Shown one piece after another: positions 53,055 through 61,587 of a DNA stretch of 64,000 nt. A program made the position numbers and the translations under genes. The stretch comes from Bradyrhizobium sp. CSS354 (GTDB taxonomy: Bacteria > Pseudomonadota > Alphaproteobacteria > Rhizobiales > Xanthobacteraceae), in assembly GCF_029051725.1 (NCBI RefSeq), contig NZ_JAACFU010000001.1, positions 434,001 to 498,000 of the forward strand, written 5' to 3'. The notes under the pieces were generated by a model that had not been told where the DNA came from, searched no databases, and saw only the letters and a list, made by a program, of their open reading frames with translations. The number at the start of each line of letters is the position of its first letter. The first letter of the stretch is position 1.

Positions 53055-54098
53055 TCAACCAAGCTCCTGCCGAACCTTGGCGGCCGCATCGCACATCGCC
53101 TTCAATTTCCCGAACGCGACAGCACGTGGCATGTATTTCATGCCGCAGTCGGGCGCCGGAACGAGACGATCAGGCGACACATATTTCAGGCCGTTGCGAA
53201 TGCGGTCGGCGACCGTGTCGACGCTCTCGATCTGGGGGTCTGCGAGGTCGAGCACACCAAGCATGATTTTCTTTGAGGAGAGGTCCTTCAGAACGCCGAG
53301 GTCGAGTTTTGGCTGCGCCGCCTCGATCGAGATCTGGTCGGCAGTCGTATCGTCGAGCTCGGCGAGGAACGAATAGCCGGCCGGCTTGTTCGAGCCCGGC
53401 ACGACCGCCGCATAGCCGAAACAGAGATGCACGACGGTCGGCACTGTGATGCCCCTCAGCGCGCGGTTGATTGCCTTGACGGCGTAGCGCTTGGCAGAAT
53501 CCGGATTGTTCCGCACCCAGGGCTCGTCGAGCTGGATCACGTCTGCGCCCGCTCTTTGCAGGTCGAGCGCTTCGGCATTGACGGCCTCCGCCAGGGCCAT
53601 CGCGAGCTCTTCGTCGTCCTTGTAGAACTCGTTCTTGGCCTGCTGGCTCATGGTGAACGGACCCGGCAGGGTGATCTTCGCTGCACGATCGGTATTCCTG
53701 CGCAGGAACTGCATGTCGTGCAGCTCGACCGGTCCCTTGCGTTTCACCGGGCCGACGACGCGCGGCACCGGGGTCTGGGTGTTACCAGTGCGCGCAACGA
53801 TCATCGCGGGATTGTCTCCGTCGATCCCGTCGAGCGCCGTGGCGAAGCGGTTGGAGTAGCTTTCGCGGCGGATTTCGCCATCGGTCACGATGTCGATGCC
53901 GGCGCGCTCCATGTCGCGGATCGCGACGATCGTCGCATCGTCCTGGGCCTCCTCCAGATGTTCCGCTGGCAGCCGCCACATGTCGTGCAGGCGGGTGCGC
54001 GGCACCACTTTCGACAGCATGGCGCGATTCACGAGCCATTCCGGCTGCGGATAACTTCCGACCACCGTGGTCGGGAGGATATGCGTTGGCATCGGCAT
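53055..54098 (-). CDS. MetE C-terminal-domain-like (cobalamin-independent methionine synthase II family) protein
   Basis: AAGGAG precedes ATG 54098. The 347-residue protein has the family start TTVVGSYPQPEW, IVTDGEIRRESYSNRF, QLDEPWVRNN, the zinc-site HLCFGY and APDCGMKYMPR. It corresponds only to the catalytic half of MetE and is usually not a housekeeping methionine synthase; it may transfer or remove methyl groups in the pathway of this operon. It is the last gene of the operon and convergent with the SDR gene. Confidence 0.85.
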   Translation of the reverse strand: MPMPTHILPTTVVGSYPQPEWLVNRAMLSKVVPRTRLHDMWRLPAEHLEEAQDDATIVAIRDMERAGIDIVTDGEIRRESYSNRFATALDGIDGDNPAMIVARTGNTQTPVPRVVGPVKRKGPVELHDMQFLRRNTDRAAKITLPGPFTMSQQAKNEFYKDDEELAMALAEAVNAEALDLQRAGADVIQLDEPWVRNNPDSAKRYAVKAINRALRGITVPTVVHLCFGYAAVVPGSNKPAGYSFLAELDDTTADQISIEAAQPKLDLGVLKDLSSKKIMLGVLDLADPQIESVDTVADRIRNGLKYVSPDRLVPAPDCGMKYMPRAVAFGKLKAMCDAAAKVRQELG

Positions 54099-54134
54099 GA
54101 CGGTCTCCTTGTTATTGCTGTGGAGCGCGGCCAA

Positions 54135-55004
54135 TCAGGCCGCGCGCGTCGCCTTGGCCGGCACTTCGTCCTTGACGGGATTGCTGAGGACCCCGATCCC
54201 GGAGATCTCGATCTCCACGACGTCGCCGCTCTTCATCCACAGCGGCGGATTACGATAAGCGCCGACACCGCCGGTCGTGCCTGTGACGATGACGTCGCCT
54301 GGCGCGAGCTCGGTGAAGGTGGAGCAATAAGCAATCAGGGCCGGCACGTCGAAGACGAGATCGGAGATCGGGGCCTTCTGCACCTCGACCCCGTTGAGCC
54401 GCGTGATCAGCGTCTGCTTGCTGACGTCGGTCAATTCGTCGGTCGTGACCATCCAGGGCCCAAAGCCGCCCGTGCCGGCGAAATTCTTGCCGGGGGCGAA
54501 TTGCGAGGTGTGGCGCTGCCAGTCGCGGATGCTGCCATCATTGTAGCAGGCATAACCGGCGACATGGTTCAATGCGGCTTCGCGCGAGATGCGGCGGCCG
54601 GCCTTACCGATGACAACCGCCATCTCGCCCTCATAGTCGAAGCGCTCGGATTCGAGCGGCCGGATCATCGGCTGGCCATGTCCGACCTGGCTGTTGGCGA
54701 AGCGGGTGAAGATCATCGGGTGTGGCGGGGTGGGATGGCCGCTCTCGGCCAGATGGGTGGCGTAATTGACGCCGATGCAGAAGATCTTGTCGGGATCGGG
54801 GACCGTCGGCAGCAGTGTGACGTCCTGCAGCGCGTGGTCGGGCTTCTCGCCGGCAAGCTTCTTCAATTCGTCGAGCGATCCCTTGGCAAGCAGCGTCTTC
54901 AGCGTCGGATAGGCCTTGAGACGCTTGCCGGCATCGATGACGCCGTTGTCGGTGACAATGCCAAAGCTCGCGCTGCCGGCGATCGTGAAACTTGCGATTT
55001 TCAT
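54135..55004 (-). CDS. Fumarylacetoacetate-hydrolase-family protein
   Basis: The 289-residue protein has the FAH catalytic domain: IFCIGVNYATHLAESG, FDYEGEMAVVIGKAGRRIS, KNFAGTGGFGPWMV and TGTTGGVGAYRNPP. The acidic metal ligands (EGE and Asp) are visible. The family hydrolyses C-C bonds of acylpyruvates or decarboxylates and hydrates catabolic intermediates. Confidence 0.9.
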   Translation of the reverse strand: MKIASFTIAGSASFGIVTDNGVIDAGKRLKAYPTLKTLLAKGSLDELKKLAGEKPDHALQDVTLLPTVPDPDKIFCIGVNYATHLAESGHPTPPHPMIFTRFANSQVGHGQPMIRPLESERFDYEGEMAVVIGKAGRRISREAALNHVAGYACYNDGSIRDWQRHTSQFAPGKNFAGTGGFGPWMVTTDELTDVSKQTLITRLNGVEVQKAPISDLVFDVPALIAYCSTFTELAPGDVIVTGTTGGVGAYRNPPLWMKSGDVVEIEISGIGVLSNPVKDEVPAKATRAA

Positions 55005-55007
55005 CAG

Positions 55008-55667
55008 TCAAACGCTCTCTTCGATGGAGGAAACATAGTCGTTGATCGGAAGTGCGATCGCGCCATTGCGGATCGGAACGCATTGTGGAGGGAAATCCTG
55101 GCGGAAACGGGCGCCGGCCGCCTCGGCGCGGTCGAGGAACCGCTCCAGATGGTTCATCGCCCCGGTCGGAAGATCGTGCAGAACCATCAGCGTCCAAGGC
55201 TGCTGGCCGCACTGGACAAGGGCGCGCTCGGTCCAGCCGTCGGGATCGTCCCAGTCGCGAGGGATCGCGTTCCAGAGCACACAGCTATGCTTGTGTCCGG
55301 CGAGATAGTCGACGACGGATGGCTTCAGCAGCCGCGTATCAAGATTGCCGCCGCCACCGAACGGCCGGAACCAGCGCTGCGGATGGGCGAGATCACCGAT
55401 CGCGGCTTGCGTGCGGCCAATTTCGTTCTTCGCGGTCGCGCGATCCGGCTGCTCGCCGAGCGGGACGCTGTGGGTGAAGGTGTGATTGCCGATCCAGTGC
55501 CCCTCCCCGTGCACCCGGATTGCAAGGCCATGCCGCGCGGGATCGGCGAGCTTCTCGCCGATGACGAAGAACGTGGTCTTGATGCCGCGCTCTCCGAGAA
55601 TGTCGAGCACGCGCGGCGTCACGTTGGGATCGGGGCCGTTGTCGAATGTCAGGGTCAGATCAAACAC
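55008..55667 (-). CDS. Polysaccharide-deacetylase-fold protein (NodB homology)
   Basis: A GTG start with GAGGA upstream gives 219 residues. The NodB motifs are present, but the first reads TFDNGP instead of TFDDGP, so one metal-binding aspartate is asparagine. HTFTH supplies the histidine ligands and VLHDL the late motif. There is no signal peptide, so a cytoplasmic substrate is likely rather than a cell-wall polymer. Confidence 0.82.
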   Translation of the reverse strand: MFDLTLTFDNGPDPNVTPRVLDILGERGIKTTFFVIGEKLADPARHGLAIRVHGEGHWIGNHTFTHSVPLGEQPDRATAKNEIGRTQAAIGDLAHPQRWFRPFGGGGNLDTRLLKPSVVDYLAGHKHSCVLWNAIPRDWDDPDGWTERALVQCGQQPWTLMVLHDLPTGAMNHLERFLDRAEAAGARFRQDFPPQCVPIRNGAIALPINDYVSSIEESV

Positions 55668-55678
55668 GCGGAATTTCC

Positions 55679-56488
55679 TCAGGTCGCTGGCTGCATCGCG
55701 CCCGATGCGATGTCATCGTTGGCCTGACCAGCGCGCGTGCCGGTCTGCCAGATCGCCGCCTTGCGTTCGATCCACCGGATCGCGGCGTTGAAGGCGATCG
55801 CCATGAACAGCACGAGGAGGACGCCGGCGAACACGTGCGGACTATCGAGGATCGTGCGGTAGCGCGAGATCAGATAACCGATGCCGGCCGAGGAGATCAG
55901 CATCTCCGAGACGACGACGCCAACGATCACCAGTGCGCCTCCCACGCGGAGCCCCGACAGCACTGTCGGAATCGCCGCGGGAATGATGACGCGAACCAGC
56001 CGCTGGCTCAGCGTGGCGCCCATGCTGCGTGCCGCGAGCAGGAGTTGAGGGTCGATGGTCTGGATGCCGGCGGCGGTGGCCAGCATCGTTGGCAGGAAGC
56101 CGTAAATCGAGGCGAAGGCGATCTTGGATTCCGAGCCAATGCCGAGCCACACCGTGAAGACGGGATAGAGGATCACGAGCGGCACGGCATAGAGGCTCGA
56201 CACCATCGGCATGATCAGGACGCGCGGACGCGGCAGGCTGCCGACGATAGCGCCAAGCAGGATGCCGCCGCCGCAGGCGAAGGCCATGGAGATCAGCACC
56301 TCATAAAGCGTCACTGCGAGCGCGTGACCGTATTCGGCCGCGTCGGTCCATCCGGCCATCAGCGTCGACGAAAGCGACGGCAAGAACAGCTCGGGAATGA
56401 GACCGGTTTGCGGCAACAGCTCCCACAGCGCGATCAAGCCGATCACGATCAGACGTCGCAGCGTCTTCGCACTTATTTTGGCGCTCAT
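55679..56488 (-). CDS. NitT/TauT-type ABC permease (second)
   Basis: ATG 56488 behind GAGGCGGAG gives 269 residues with six spans and the SsuC/TauC-type loop (LLAARSMGATLSQRLVRVII). The permease differs clearly from the one at 57281-58036, so the importer may use a heterodimeric channel. Confidence 0.88.
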   Translation of the reverse strand: MSAKISAKTLRRLIVIGLIALWELLPQTGLIPELFLPSLSSTLMAGWTDAAEYGHALAVTLYEVLISMAFACGGGILLGAIVGSLPRPRVLIMPMVSSLYAVPLVILYPVFTVWLGIGSESKIAFASIYGFLPTMLATAAGIQTIDPQLLLAARSMGATLSQRLVRVIIPAAIPTVLSGLRVGGALVIVGVVVSEMLISSAGIGYLISRYRTILDSPHVFAGVLLVLFMAIAFNAAIRWIERKAAIWQTGTRAGQANDDIASGAMQPAT

Positions 56489-56495
56489 CTCCGCC

Positions 56496-57302
56496 TCAGG
56501 CCGATTTGCGGATATGCCGCCAGATGCGGTCGCGCAAGCTCCCGAAGGCATCGCCGCTCAGCATCTCATAGGTGCGGGGCCGCGGCAGCTGGACCTGGAG
56601 ATGATCGACGATGCGGCCGGGCCGCGCCGACATCACGATCACCTCGTCGGCGAGATAGACCGCTTCGGTGAGGCTGTGTGTGACGAAGACGACGGTCTTG
56701 CCGGTCGCCGCCCAGATGCGCAGCAGTTCGTCACCCATGGTCATGCGGGTCTGCTCGTCGAGGGCAGCAAACGGCTCGTCCATCAGCAGCACCGGCGGGT
56801 CCTGCACCAGCCCGCGCGCGATCGAGACGCGCTGCTTCATGCCGCCTGACAACTCGTGCGGATGGCGCTTGCCGAAGCCGTCGAGGCCGACCAGCGTGAG
56901 CGCATCCTGCGCCTTGGCGCGGCGCTCCGCCTTGGGCACGCCACGCAGCGCCAGCGGAAACTCGACATTGTCTTCGGCCGTCAGCCAGGGAAACAGGCTC
57001 GCCTCCTGGAACACCACGCCGACCCTGTCCGGGTCGGGCTGCAGAATCGGCGCGCCACTGATGGTGATCGAGCCCGAGGTCTGCTGGCGCAGGCCCGCCA
57101 TCATCATCAGAAGGGTCGACTTGCCGCAACCGCTCGGGCCGACCAGCACGACGAAGCGACCCGGCTTGATATCGAGCGAGACGTCTTCCAGGGCGACGAC
57201 GTCCTGAGACCTGGTCTTGAAGACCTGCCCAACATTCTTCACCTCGATCGCGCCGGCGCGCGCGGGAGGCTTCAACGGGGTCACGTTCGCCAATGGCTGC
57301 AT
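56496..57302 (-). CDS. NitT/TauT-type ABC ATPase
   Basis: The 268-residue protein has Walker A GPSGCGKST, signature LSGGMKQRVSIARGL and Walker B VLLMDEPFAALDEQTR, typical of SsuB/TauB/NrtD. ATG 57302 overlaps the first permease gene; another ATG at 57317 is possible. Confidence 0.9.
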   Translation of the reverse strand: MQPLANVTPLKPPARAGAIEVKNVGQVFKTRSQDVVALEDVSLDIKPGRFVVLVGPSGCGKSTLLMMMAGLRQQTSGSITISGAPILQPDPDRVGVVFQEASLFPWLTAEDNVEFPLALRGVPKAERRAKAQDALTLVGLDGFGKRHPHELSGGMKQRVSIARGLVQDPPVLLMDEPFAALDEQTRMTMGDELLRIWAATGKTVVFVTHSLTEAVYLADEVIVMSARPGRIVDHLQVQLPRPRTYEMLSGDAFGSLRDRIWRHIRKSA

Positions 57303-58036
57303 CGCGTTTCCACCCATCTGACAAGTTCGTTGAAGGTCATGGCGATCGCGGCGACCATCACGACCCCGGCGAGGAGTTGCTTCATCTGGAAGTTCTCGCC
57401 CCAGGTCGCGATCTGGTGGCCGATGCCGTCGCGCGAGGCGTACATCTCGGCAAGGATCACGCCGGTGAGGTTGAAGATCATGGAGATTCGCAGGGCCTCG
57501 AGCAGCACCGGCAGCATGCTCGGCAGATAGACCCGGAACGCGGTCTGCATCGGAGTTGCGCCATAGGAGCGCGCCACCGTGAGATGCTCGACCTTGACCG
57601 ACTCCACCGCCGTGGTCGTCGACATGATCACGATGAAGATCGTGGAGAAGAAGCCAAAGCCGACCTTCTGGGCGAACCCGACGCCGAATACGAGGATGAA
57701 CATCGGCAGGAAGATCGACTTCGGGATGCTGAAGGCGAAGAACAGCAGCGGCTTGGCCACCTCAGCGAAGTAGCGGTTCTCCGCAAGCAGGAAGCCGATC
57801 GCGGCGCCGAAGGGGACGGCTAACGCGAACGCGGCCAGTACTTCGGTCGCAGTCACCATCAGGTCTTTCCGCACGGCCGCGCGCTGCAGGAGGTCGCCGA
57901 GCGTCGCGAACGTGTCGGACGCCGAGGGCAGCAGGCGCGGATTGACGATGCCGGTGCGCGACAGCACCTCCCACAGCGCCAGGACCGCGATGACGATCGC
58001 GATCCGTGCAAGCTTGATGGCGAGTGAGTTCTGCAT
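57281..58036 (-). CDS. NitT/TauT-type ABC permease (first)
   Basis: The 251-residue protein has the SsuC-type loop (HLTVARSYGATPMQTAFRVY) and six spans. The start two bases after the binding-protein stop was chosen; the open frame extends far upstream but as a shadow of the binding-protein gene. Confidence 0.88.
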   Translation of the reverse strand: MQNSLAIKLARIAIVIAVLALWEVLSRTGIVNPRLLPSASDTFATLGDLLQRAAVRKDLMVTATEVLAAFALAVPFGAAIGFLLAENRYFAEVAKPLLFFAFSIPKSIFLPMFILVFGVGFAQKVGFGFFSTIFIVIMSTTTAVESVKVEHLTVARSYGATPMQTAFRVYLPSMLPVLLEALRISMIFNLTGVILAEMYASRDGIGHQIATWGENFQMKQLLAGVVMVAAIAMTFNELVRWVETRCSHWRT

Positions 58037-58038
58037 CG

Positions 58039-59007
58039 TCACGGCTTGGTCGGAACCGGCTTGAACCTGGTCGAGATCACTTCCTCGACCGGTACGATGT
58101 CCTTGAGCCCGCCGAGCTTGGCGAGGTCCAGCGACAGCTGCACGGCCGCGTTCACGTCGGGCGCGCCCATGTCGCCGCTGGTCTCGAGCTTCATGATCGT
58201 GTTGTCGTATTCCAGGGCGGCGATCTCGGCCGGCATTTCGTAGAGCTCGGCGATCAGCTTGACGGTCACGTCCCGATTGGCGCGCATGAACGCAACTGCG
58301 CCATAGAGGGCGTTCACCGCCTTCTGAACCAACTGAGGCTTTGTCTCCGCCAATTTGTCGAGCACGATCCAGCCTGCCGTGAGGTTCGGCGGCACCGCCG
58401 TGGCGTAATCGAGGATCGACTTCGCTTCGCCCGATTTCGAGATCTGGAAGCTCAGCGGCGAATAGACCACAGCGGCCTCGACGTTGCCTGCCAGGAGGTT
58501 CGGCACCAGACCGCCGCCACCAACCGGAACGCGCGTGAAATCGATCTTCTTGTCCTGGAGTGTCCATAGTGCGAGCAGGTCGGAACCTGAGCCGGCGGCG
58601 GTGATTGCGACCTTCTTGCCGTTGAGGCCCTTGACGTCGAGCGTCGACTTGGCCGGGACCATCAACTGCCAGCCGAAATTTCCCATCGCGGCATTGGCCA
58701 CGATCCGTGACATCACACCCTTCTTTCGTCCCGCGGAGACCAGCGAGGGCGGATCGAGGATGATATCGGCCGCGCCCGCAGCCATGCCTTCGAACGTCTC
58801 TGCACCGCTGCGGTAGATCGTCAGCTCGGCCTGGATGCCTTCCTTCTCGAACAATTTCTGCCGCACGGCCGTCTCGGCGATCGTCGTCGGCCAGTACGTC
58901 TTGGTCGGCAGGCCGACGCGAATGGTTTCGGCCGCGGCGACAGGGCCGGCGAGCACGCCGGCTGCGAAGAGCGACGCCAATAGCGCCTTGCGGCGAGTTA
59001 TTTTCAT
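58039..59007 (-). CDS. NitT/TauT-type ABC substrate-binding protein
   Basis: GGAGGAAAC precedes ATG 59007. The 322-residue protein has a Tat-like or Sec leader (TRRKALLASLFAAGVLAGP) and the NMT1/SsuA-like fold (VGLPTKTYWPTTIAETAVRQ; GMAAGAADIILDPPSLV; LNGKKVAITAAGSGSD). The family takes up taurine, sulfonates, nitrate, thiamine precursors or aromatic acids. It is the first gene of the seven-gene operon. Confidence 0.88.
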   Translation of the reverse strand: MKITRRKALLASLFAAGVLAGPVAAAETIRVGLPTKTYWPTTIAETAVRQKLFEKEGIQAELTIYRSGAETFEGMAAGAADIILDPPSLVSAGRKKGVMSRIVANAAMGNFGWQLMVPAKSTLDVKGLNGKKVAITAAGSGSDLLALWTLQDKKIDFTRVPVGGGGLVPNLLAGNVEAAVVYSPLSFQISKSGEAKSILDYATAVPPNLTAGWIVLDKLAETKPQLVQKAVNALYGAVAFMRANRDVTVKLIAELYEMPAEIAALEYDNTIMKLETSGDMGAPDVNAAVQLSLDLAKLGGLKDIVPVEEVISTRFKPVPTKP

Positions 59008-59058
59008 GATCTGTTTCCTCCCGGTCTCTGTTTTTCTTTGCCGGATTTGTCCGGATCG

Positions 59059-59784
59059 TCAGTTTGCGCCGTTCACCTCCGCAATGCGAGGCGCGGCGAG
59101 CTCGACAAACTCTTTGGTGATGCCGAAGTGCTTTGACAATGCGCGAACCGCCGCGTCCGCGTCGCGTTTGACGACGGCAGCGACAATCGCCCTGTGTTCA
59201 GCCTCAACGTCGCGCGGCTTGCCGACTTCCCTGCGGATCGAGAGGCGGCGATATCGCTCGCTTTGTTCGTGCAGCACGTCGCGGAAGCCGAGCAGCCACG
59301 GTGAGCCGCAGGCATTGACCAGCGCACGATGGAAGATGCGATGGCGCACCACCCACTCTTCATAATGCACCGTCGGATCGTCGGGGTAGCGATAGGGAAC
59401 CGCCTTCAGGTCCGCCCAGGCGGATTTCACCGAGACAAGCCAGGCATCGTCGCCCCGCTCGATCGAGCGACGGAGCGCAAGGCCTTCGATATCGATCCGG
59501 GTCTGCGTCACGTCGGCGAGATCAGCGAGCGACACCGGGCTCACCCGGAAGCCACGCTGGTCGGACGCCAGCACGAGCCCGTCGGCGACCAGCCGGGAAA
59601 GTGCCTCACGTACGGCGGCAAGGCTCACGGAAAACTGCTTGGCGAGGCCGGAGATATGCAGCTTCTGGCCCGGAAGCAGCCGCGTCGCCAGGATGTCGGC
59701 GCGCAAGCGCTCGTGCAACGCCGATGTCAGGCTGCGCGGACCGTCCCCGGGGCCTCCGGTCATATGAAACTGAAGCGGACCCAT
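59059..59784 (-). CDS. GntR-family (FadR/FCD) transcription regulator
   Basis: The 241-residue protein has a winged HTH (ADILATRLLPGQKLHISGLA; SLAAVREALSRLVADGLV) and an FCD effector domain (TQTRIDIEGLALRRSIERGD; HRIFHRALVNACGSPWLL; EAEHRAIVAAV). Starts at 59820 and 59763 are also possible. It lies just upstream of and in the same direction as the importer operon and is its probable regulator. Confidence 0.85.
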   Translation of the reverse strand: MGPLQFHMTGGPGDGPRSLTSALHERLRADILATRLLPGQKLHISGLAKQFSVSLAAVREALSRLVADGLVLASDQRGFRVSPVSLADLADVTQTRIDIEGLALRRSIERGDDAWLVSVKSAWADLKAVPYRYPDDPTVHYEEWVVRHRIFHRALVNACGSPWLLGFRDVLHEQSERYRRLSIRREVGKPRDVEAEHRAIVAAVVKRDADAAVRALSKHFGITKEFVELAAPRIAEVNGAN

Positions 59785-59830
59785 GGGTGGAATGATGGCA
59801 AGGCAATGGGAAAGGGTCAATAGAAAATCG

Positions 59831-59842
59831 AAAATCGATTTT
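59831..59842. promoter_or_regulatory. Palindrome AAAATCGATTTT upstream of the GntR gene
   Basis: A perfect 12-base palindrome, preceded by an extra GAAAATCG direct repeat, lies 46 bases before the chosen start. AT-rich palindromes standing out in GC-rich DNA at this position are good candidates for autoregulatory operators of FadR-type proteins. Confidence 0.45.
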
Positions 59843-59995
59843 TCTTGTTCATCTCACGCCGCGTTGGACGCCCGGGAATGGAGAGCGCCCCCATCCCCGA
59901 CAGCCATCTCTGGATCCCCAAAACGGACCACCGGACCAGATCGGCGCAGGCATGGTGTCCCGCCACCCGCTCGTACAAAACTGATTGGCGCCCCG

Positions 59996-61144
59996 CTACT
60001 TTGCGAGGCGGAACTTCCCGCCTTCGACCTTGATCAGAAAGGCCGAGCGCTCATCATAGCCGTTGTGATCGGCCTTGCTCATGTTCGACAGCCCATTGTT
60101 GAGATAGATGTTCTGCCCACGCTCGAGTGCGTCGCGCAGAGCCGCGCGAAATTCGGCTGTGCCAGGCTTTGCCGTCTTCAGCGCATCCGGTGCAGCTTTT
60201 CCTATCAGCGCGACGACATCCCAGAGGTGAGCAGCGAACATGTTGGGCTTTTGCCCGTTCGCCGCTTCATACGCGGTCACGAACTCCTCCGTCGAGCGAC
60301 GGAACGGATCTCCCGTGGGAAGATCGGCGGCAATGGTGAAAGCCTCGCCCGCGAATACGGCGCCTTCGACGTTCGCGCCACCGAGCTTGATGAACTCCTC
60401 ACTGGCCACGCCGTGTGTTTGAAATATCTTCCCGGCGTATCCGCGCTCGCGGAGCGCCTGCTGCGGCAAGACCGCCGGGGTTCCTGCGGAGGCGATGAAG
60501 ACGGCATCGGGATTGGTCGACATCACCTTCAGCGCCTGACCGGTGACGCTGGTGTCGGCTCGCGCATAGACCTCATGTGTGGTTACGGTCAGCCCCAACG
60601 TGGGCGCGAGGCGGCTCACCTCCTTGTAGTAGCCCTCGCCGTAGCCATCCGAAACGCCGATATAGCCCAGCGTCTTCACGCCTGATTTCGCGATATGCTT
60701 GAGGATGGCGGCCGCCATGAGGTCGTCATTGGGAACGACCTTGAAAGCCCAGGCGCGTTTCTCATCCATCGGTTGAACGATGGCGGTAGCGGCAGCGAGC
60801 GACAGCAGCGGCGTCTTCGATTCGAGCGCGACATCCAGCATCGGCATGGTCACCGGGGTCAGAGAGGAGCCGACCAGCACATCGACCTTGTCCTGGATCA
60901 CCAGCCGGCGTGCGTTCTGGACCCCTTTGGTCGAATCCGACTCGTCGTCCAGGACGATGTAGGTGACCTTCTCTCCACCGATTTCTTTCGGAAGAGCTGC
61001 AACCGTCTTGAGCTGCGGTTGGCCCAAAGCGGATCCCGGGCCGCTTGCTGAAATCACAATTCCAATTTTGATGTCCGCGTGAGCAGCAGTTCCATAAAGG
61101 ACGCATGCCACAAGAAGCGAGGCTCGCGCGAAACCGATCTTCAT
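59996..61144 (-). CDS. Orphan Liv-type ABC substrate-binding protein
   Basis: AAGGAGG precedes ATG 61144. The 382-residue protein has a signal peptide (SLLVACVLYGTAAHA) and the type I fold (IGIVISASGPGSALGQPQLK; VGSSLTPVTMPMLDVALESK; LGYIGVSDGYGEGYYKEVSR). No permease or ATPase gene is adjacent, so it must work with a transporter encoded elsewhere. Confidence 0.88.
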   Translation of the reverse strand: MKIGFARASLLVACVLYGTAAHADIKIGIVISASGPGSALGQPQLKTVAALPKEIGGEKVTYIVLDDESDSTKGVQNARRLVIQDKVDVLVGSSLTPVTMPMLDVALESKTPLLSLAAATAIVQPMDEKRAWAFKVVPNDDLMAAAILKHIAKSGVKTLGYIGVSDGYGEGYYKEVSRLAPTLGLTVTTHEVYARADTSVTGQALKVMSTNPDAVFIASAGTPAVLPQQALRERGYAGKIFQTHGVASEEFIKLGGANVEGAVFAGEAFTIAADLPTGDPFRRSTEEFVTAYEAANGQKPNMFAAHLWDVVALIGKAAPDALKTAKPGTAEFRAALRDALERGQNIYLNNGLSNMSKADHNGYDERSAFLIKVEGGKFRLAK

Positions 61145-61338
61145 ATCCTGTTCCTCCTTGTCCGCCTTGATGACTCCGCCGGCTGCATCGGGCGCCCGGC
61201 TCGAGGTTGCACTGCTCCCCAGGGGCACCGTCGTTGCTCAGAAGGCATGTCGTCCGATATACGCGTTTCCTCCCGCGGTCCCGAGCAACCGGGCGGACCA
61301 TGCTAAGCGGATCGCAGCAACGCGTCTGTCCCTAGCGT

Positions 61339-61372
61339 TAGGGACAAGCCATCGGTAGGGACAAGGCATCGG
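61339..61372 (+). repeat. Tandem 17-base repeat, two units
   Basis: TAGGGACAAGCCATCGG (61339-61355) is followed directly by TAGGGACAAGGCATCGG (61356-61372), one mismatch. The first unit also pairs with TGTCCCTA at 61327-61334, forming an 8-bp hairpin stem. Confidence 0.8.
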
Positions 61373-61473
61373 TGCCCGAACCGGACTCTCTGGGTAGGCG
61401 GACGCACAGTCGCGTTCTCGCGGCGCATTTCGCCCGAGCTTTGCTTCGTCACTCCACCCTCTTATCCAAGAGG

Positions 61474-61587
61474 GCGCAGGGAAGGCCGGGTGCCGGCTGG
61501 CACCCGCGGTCCGCTGCGCGAAAAGCACACGCAGGAAAACCGCACAGCAGCATACAGGTGTAGCCAATCACTCGGCCTTCCCTGCGC
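61474..61587. repeat. 15-bp perfect inverted repeat enclosing a hairpin
   Basis: GCGCAGGGAAGGCCG at 61474-61488 is the exact reverse complement of 61573-61587. Within it GGGTGCC at 61488-61494 pairs with GGCACCC at 61499-61505. Just outside, ACGGC-TTAT-GCCGT (61597-61610) and CTCCCGGGAG (61614-61623) add further small stems. The whole could fold as a branched RNA or be a mobile-element remnant. Confidence 0.7.

Noticed and set aside
53427..55727. 766-residue plus-strand frame
   Set aside because: It runs antisense through three well-supported genes (MetE-like, FAH, deacetylase-like) and is Asp/Arg/His-rich without domains.
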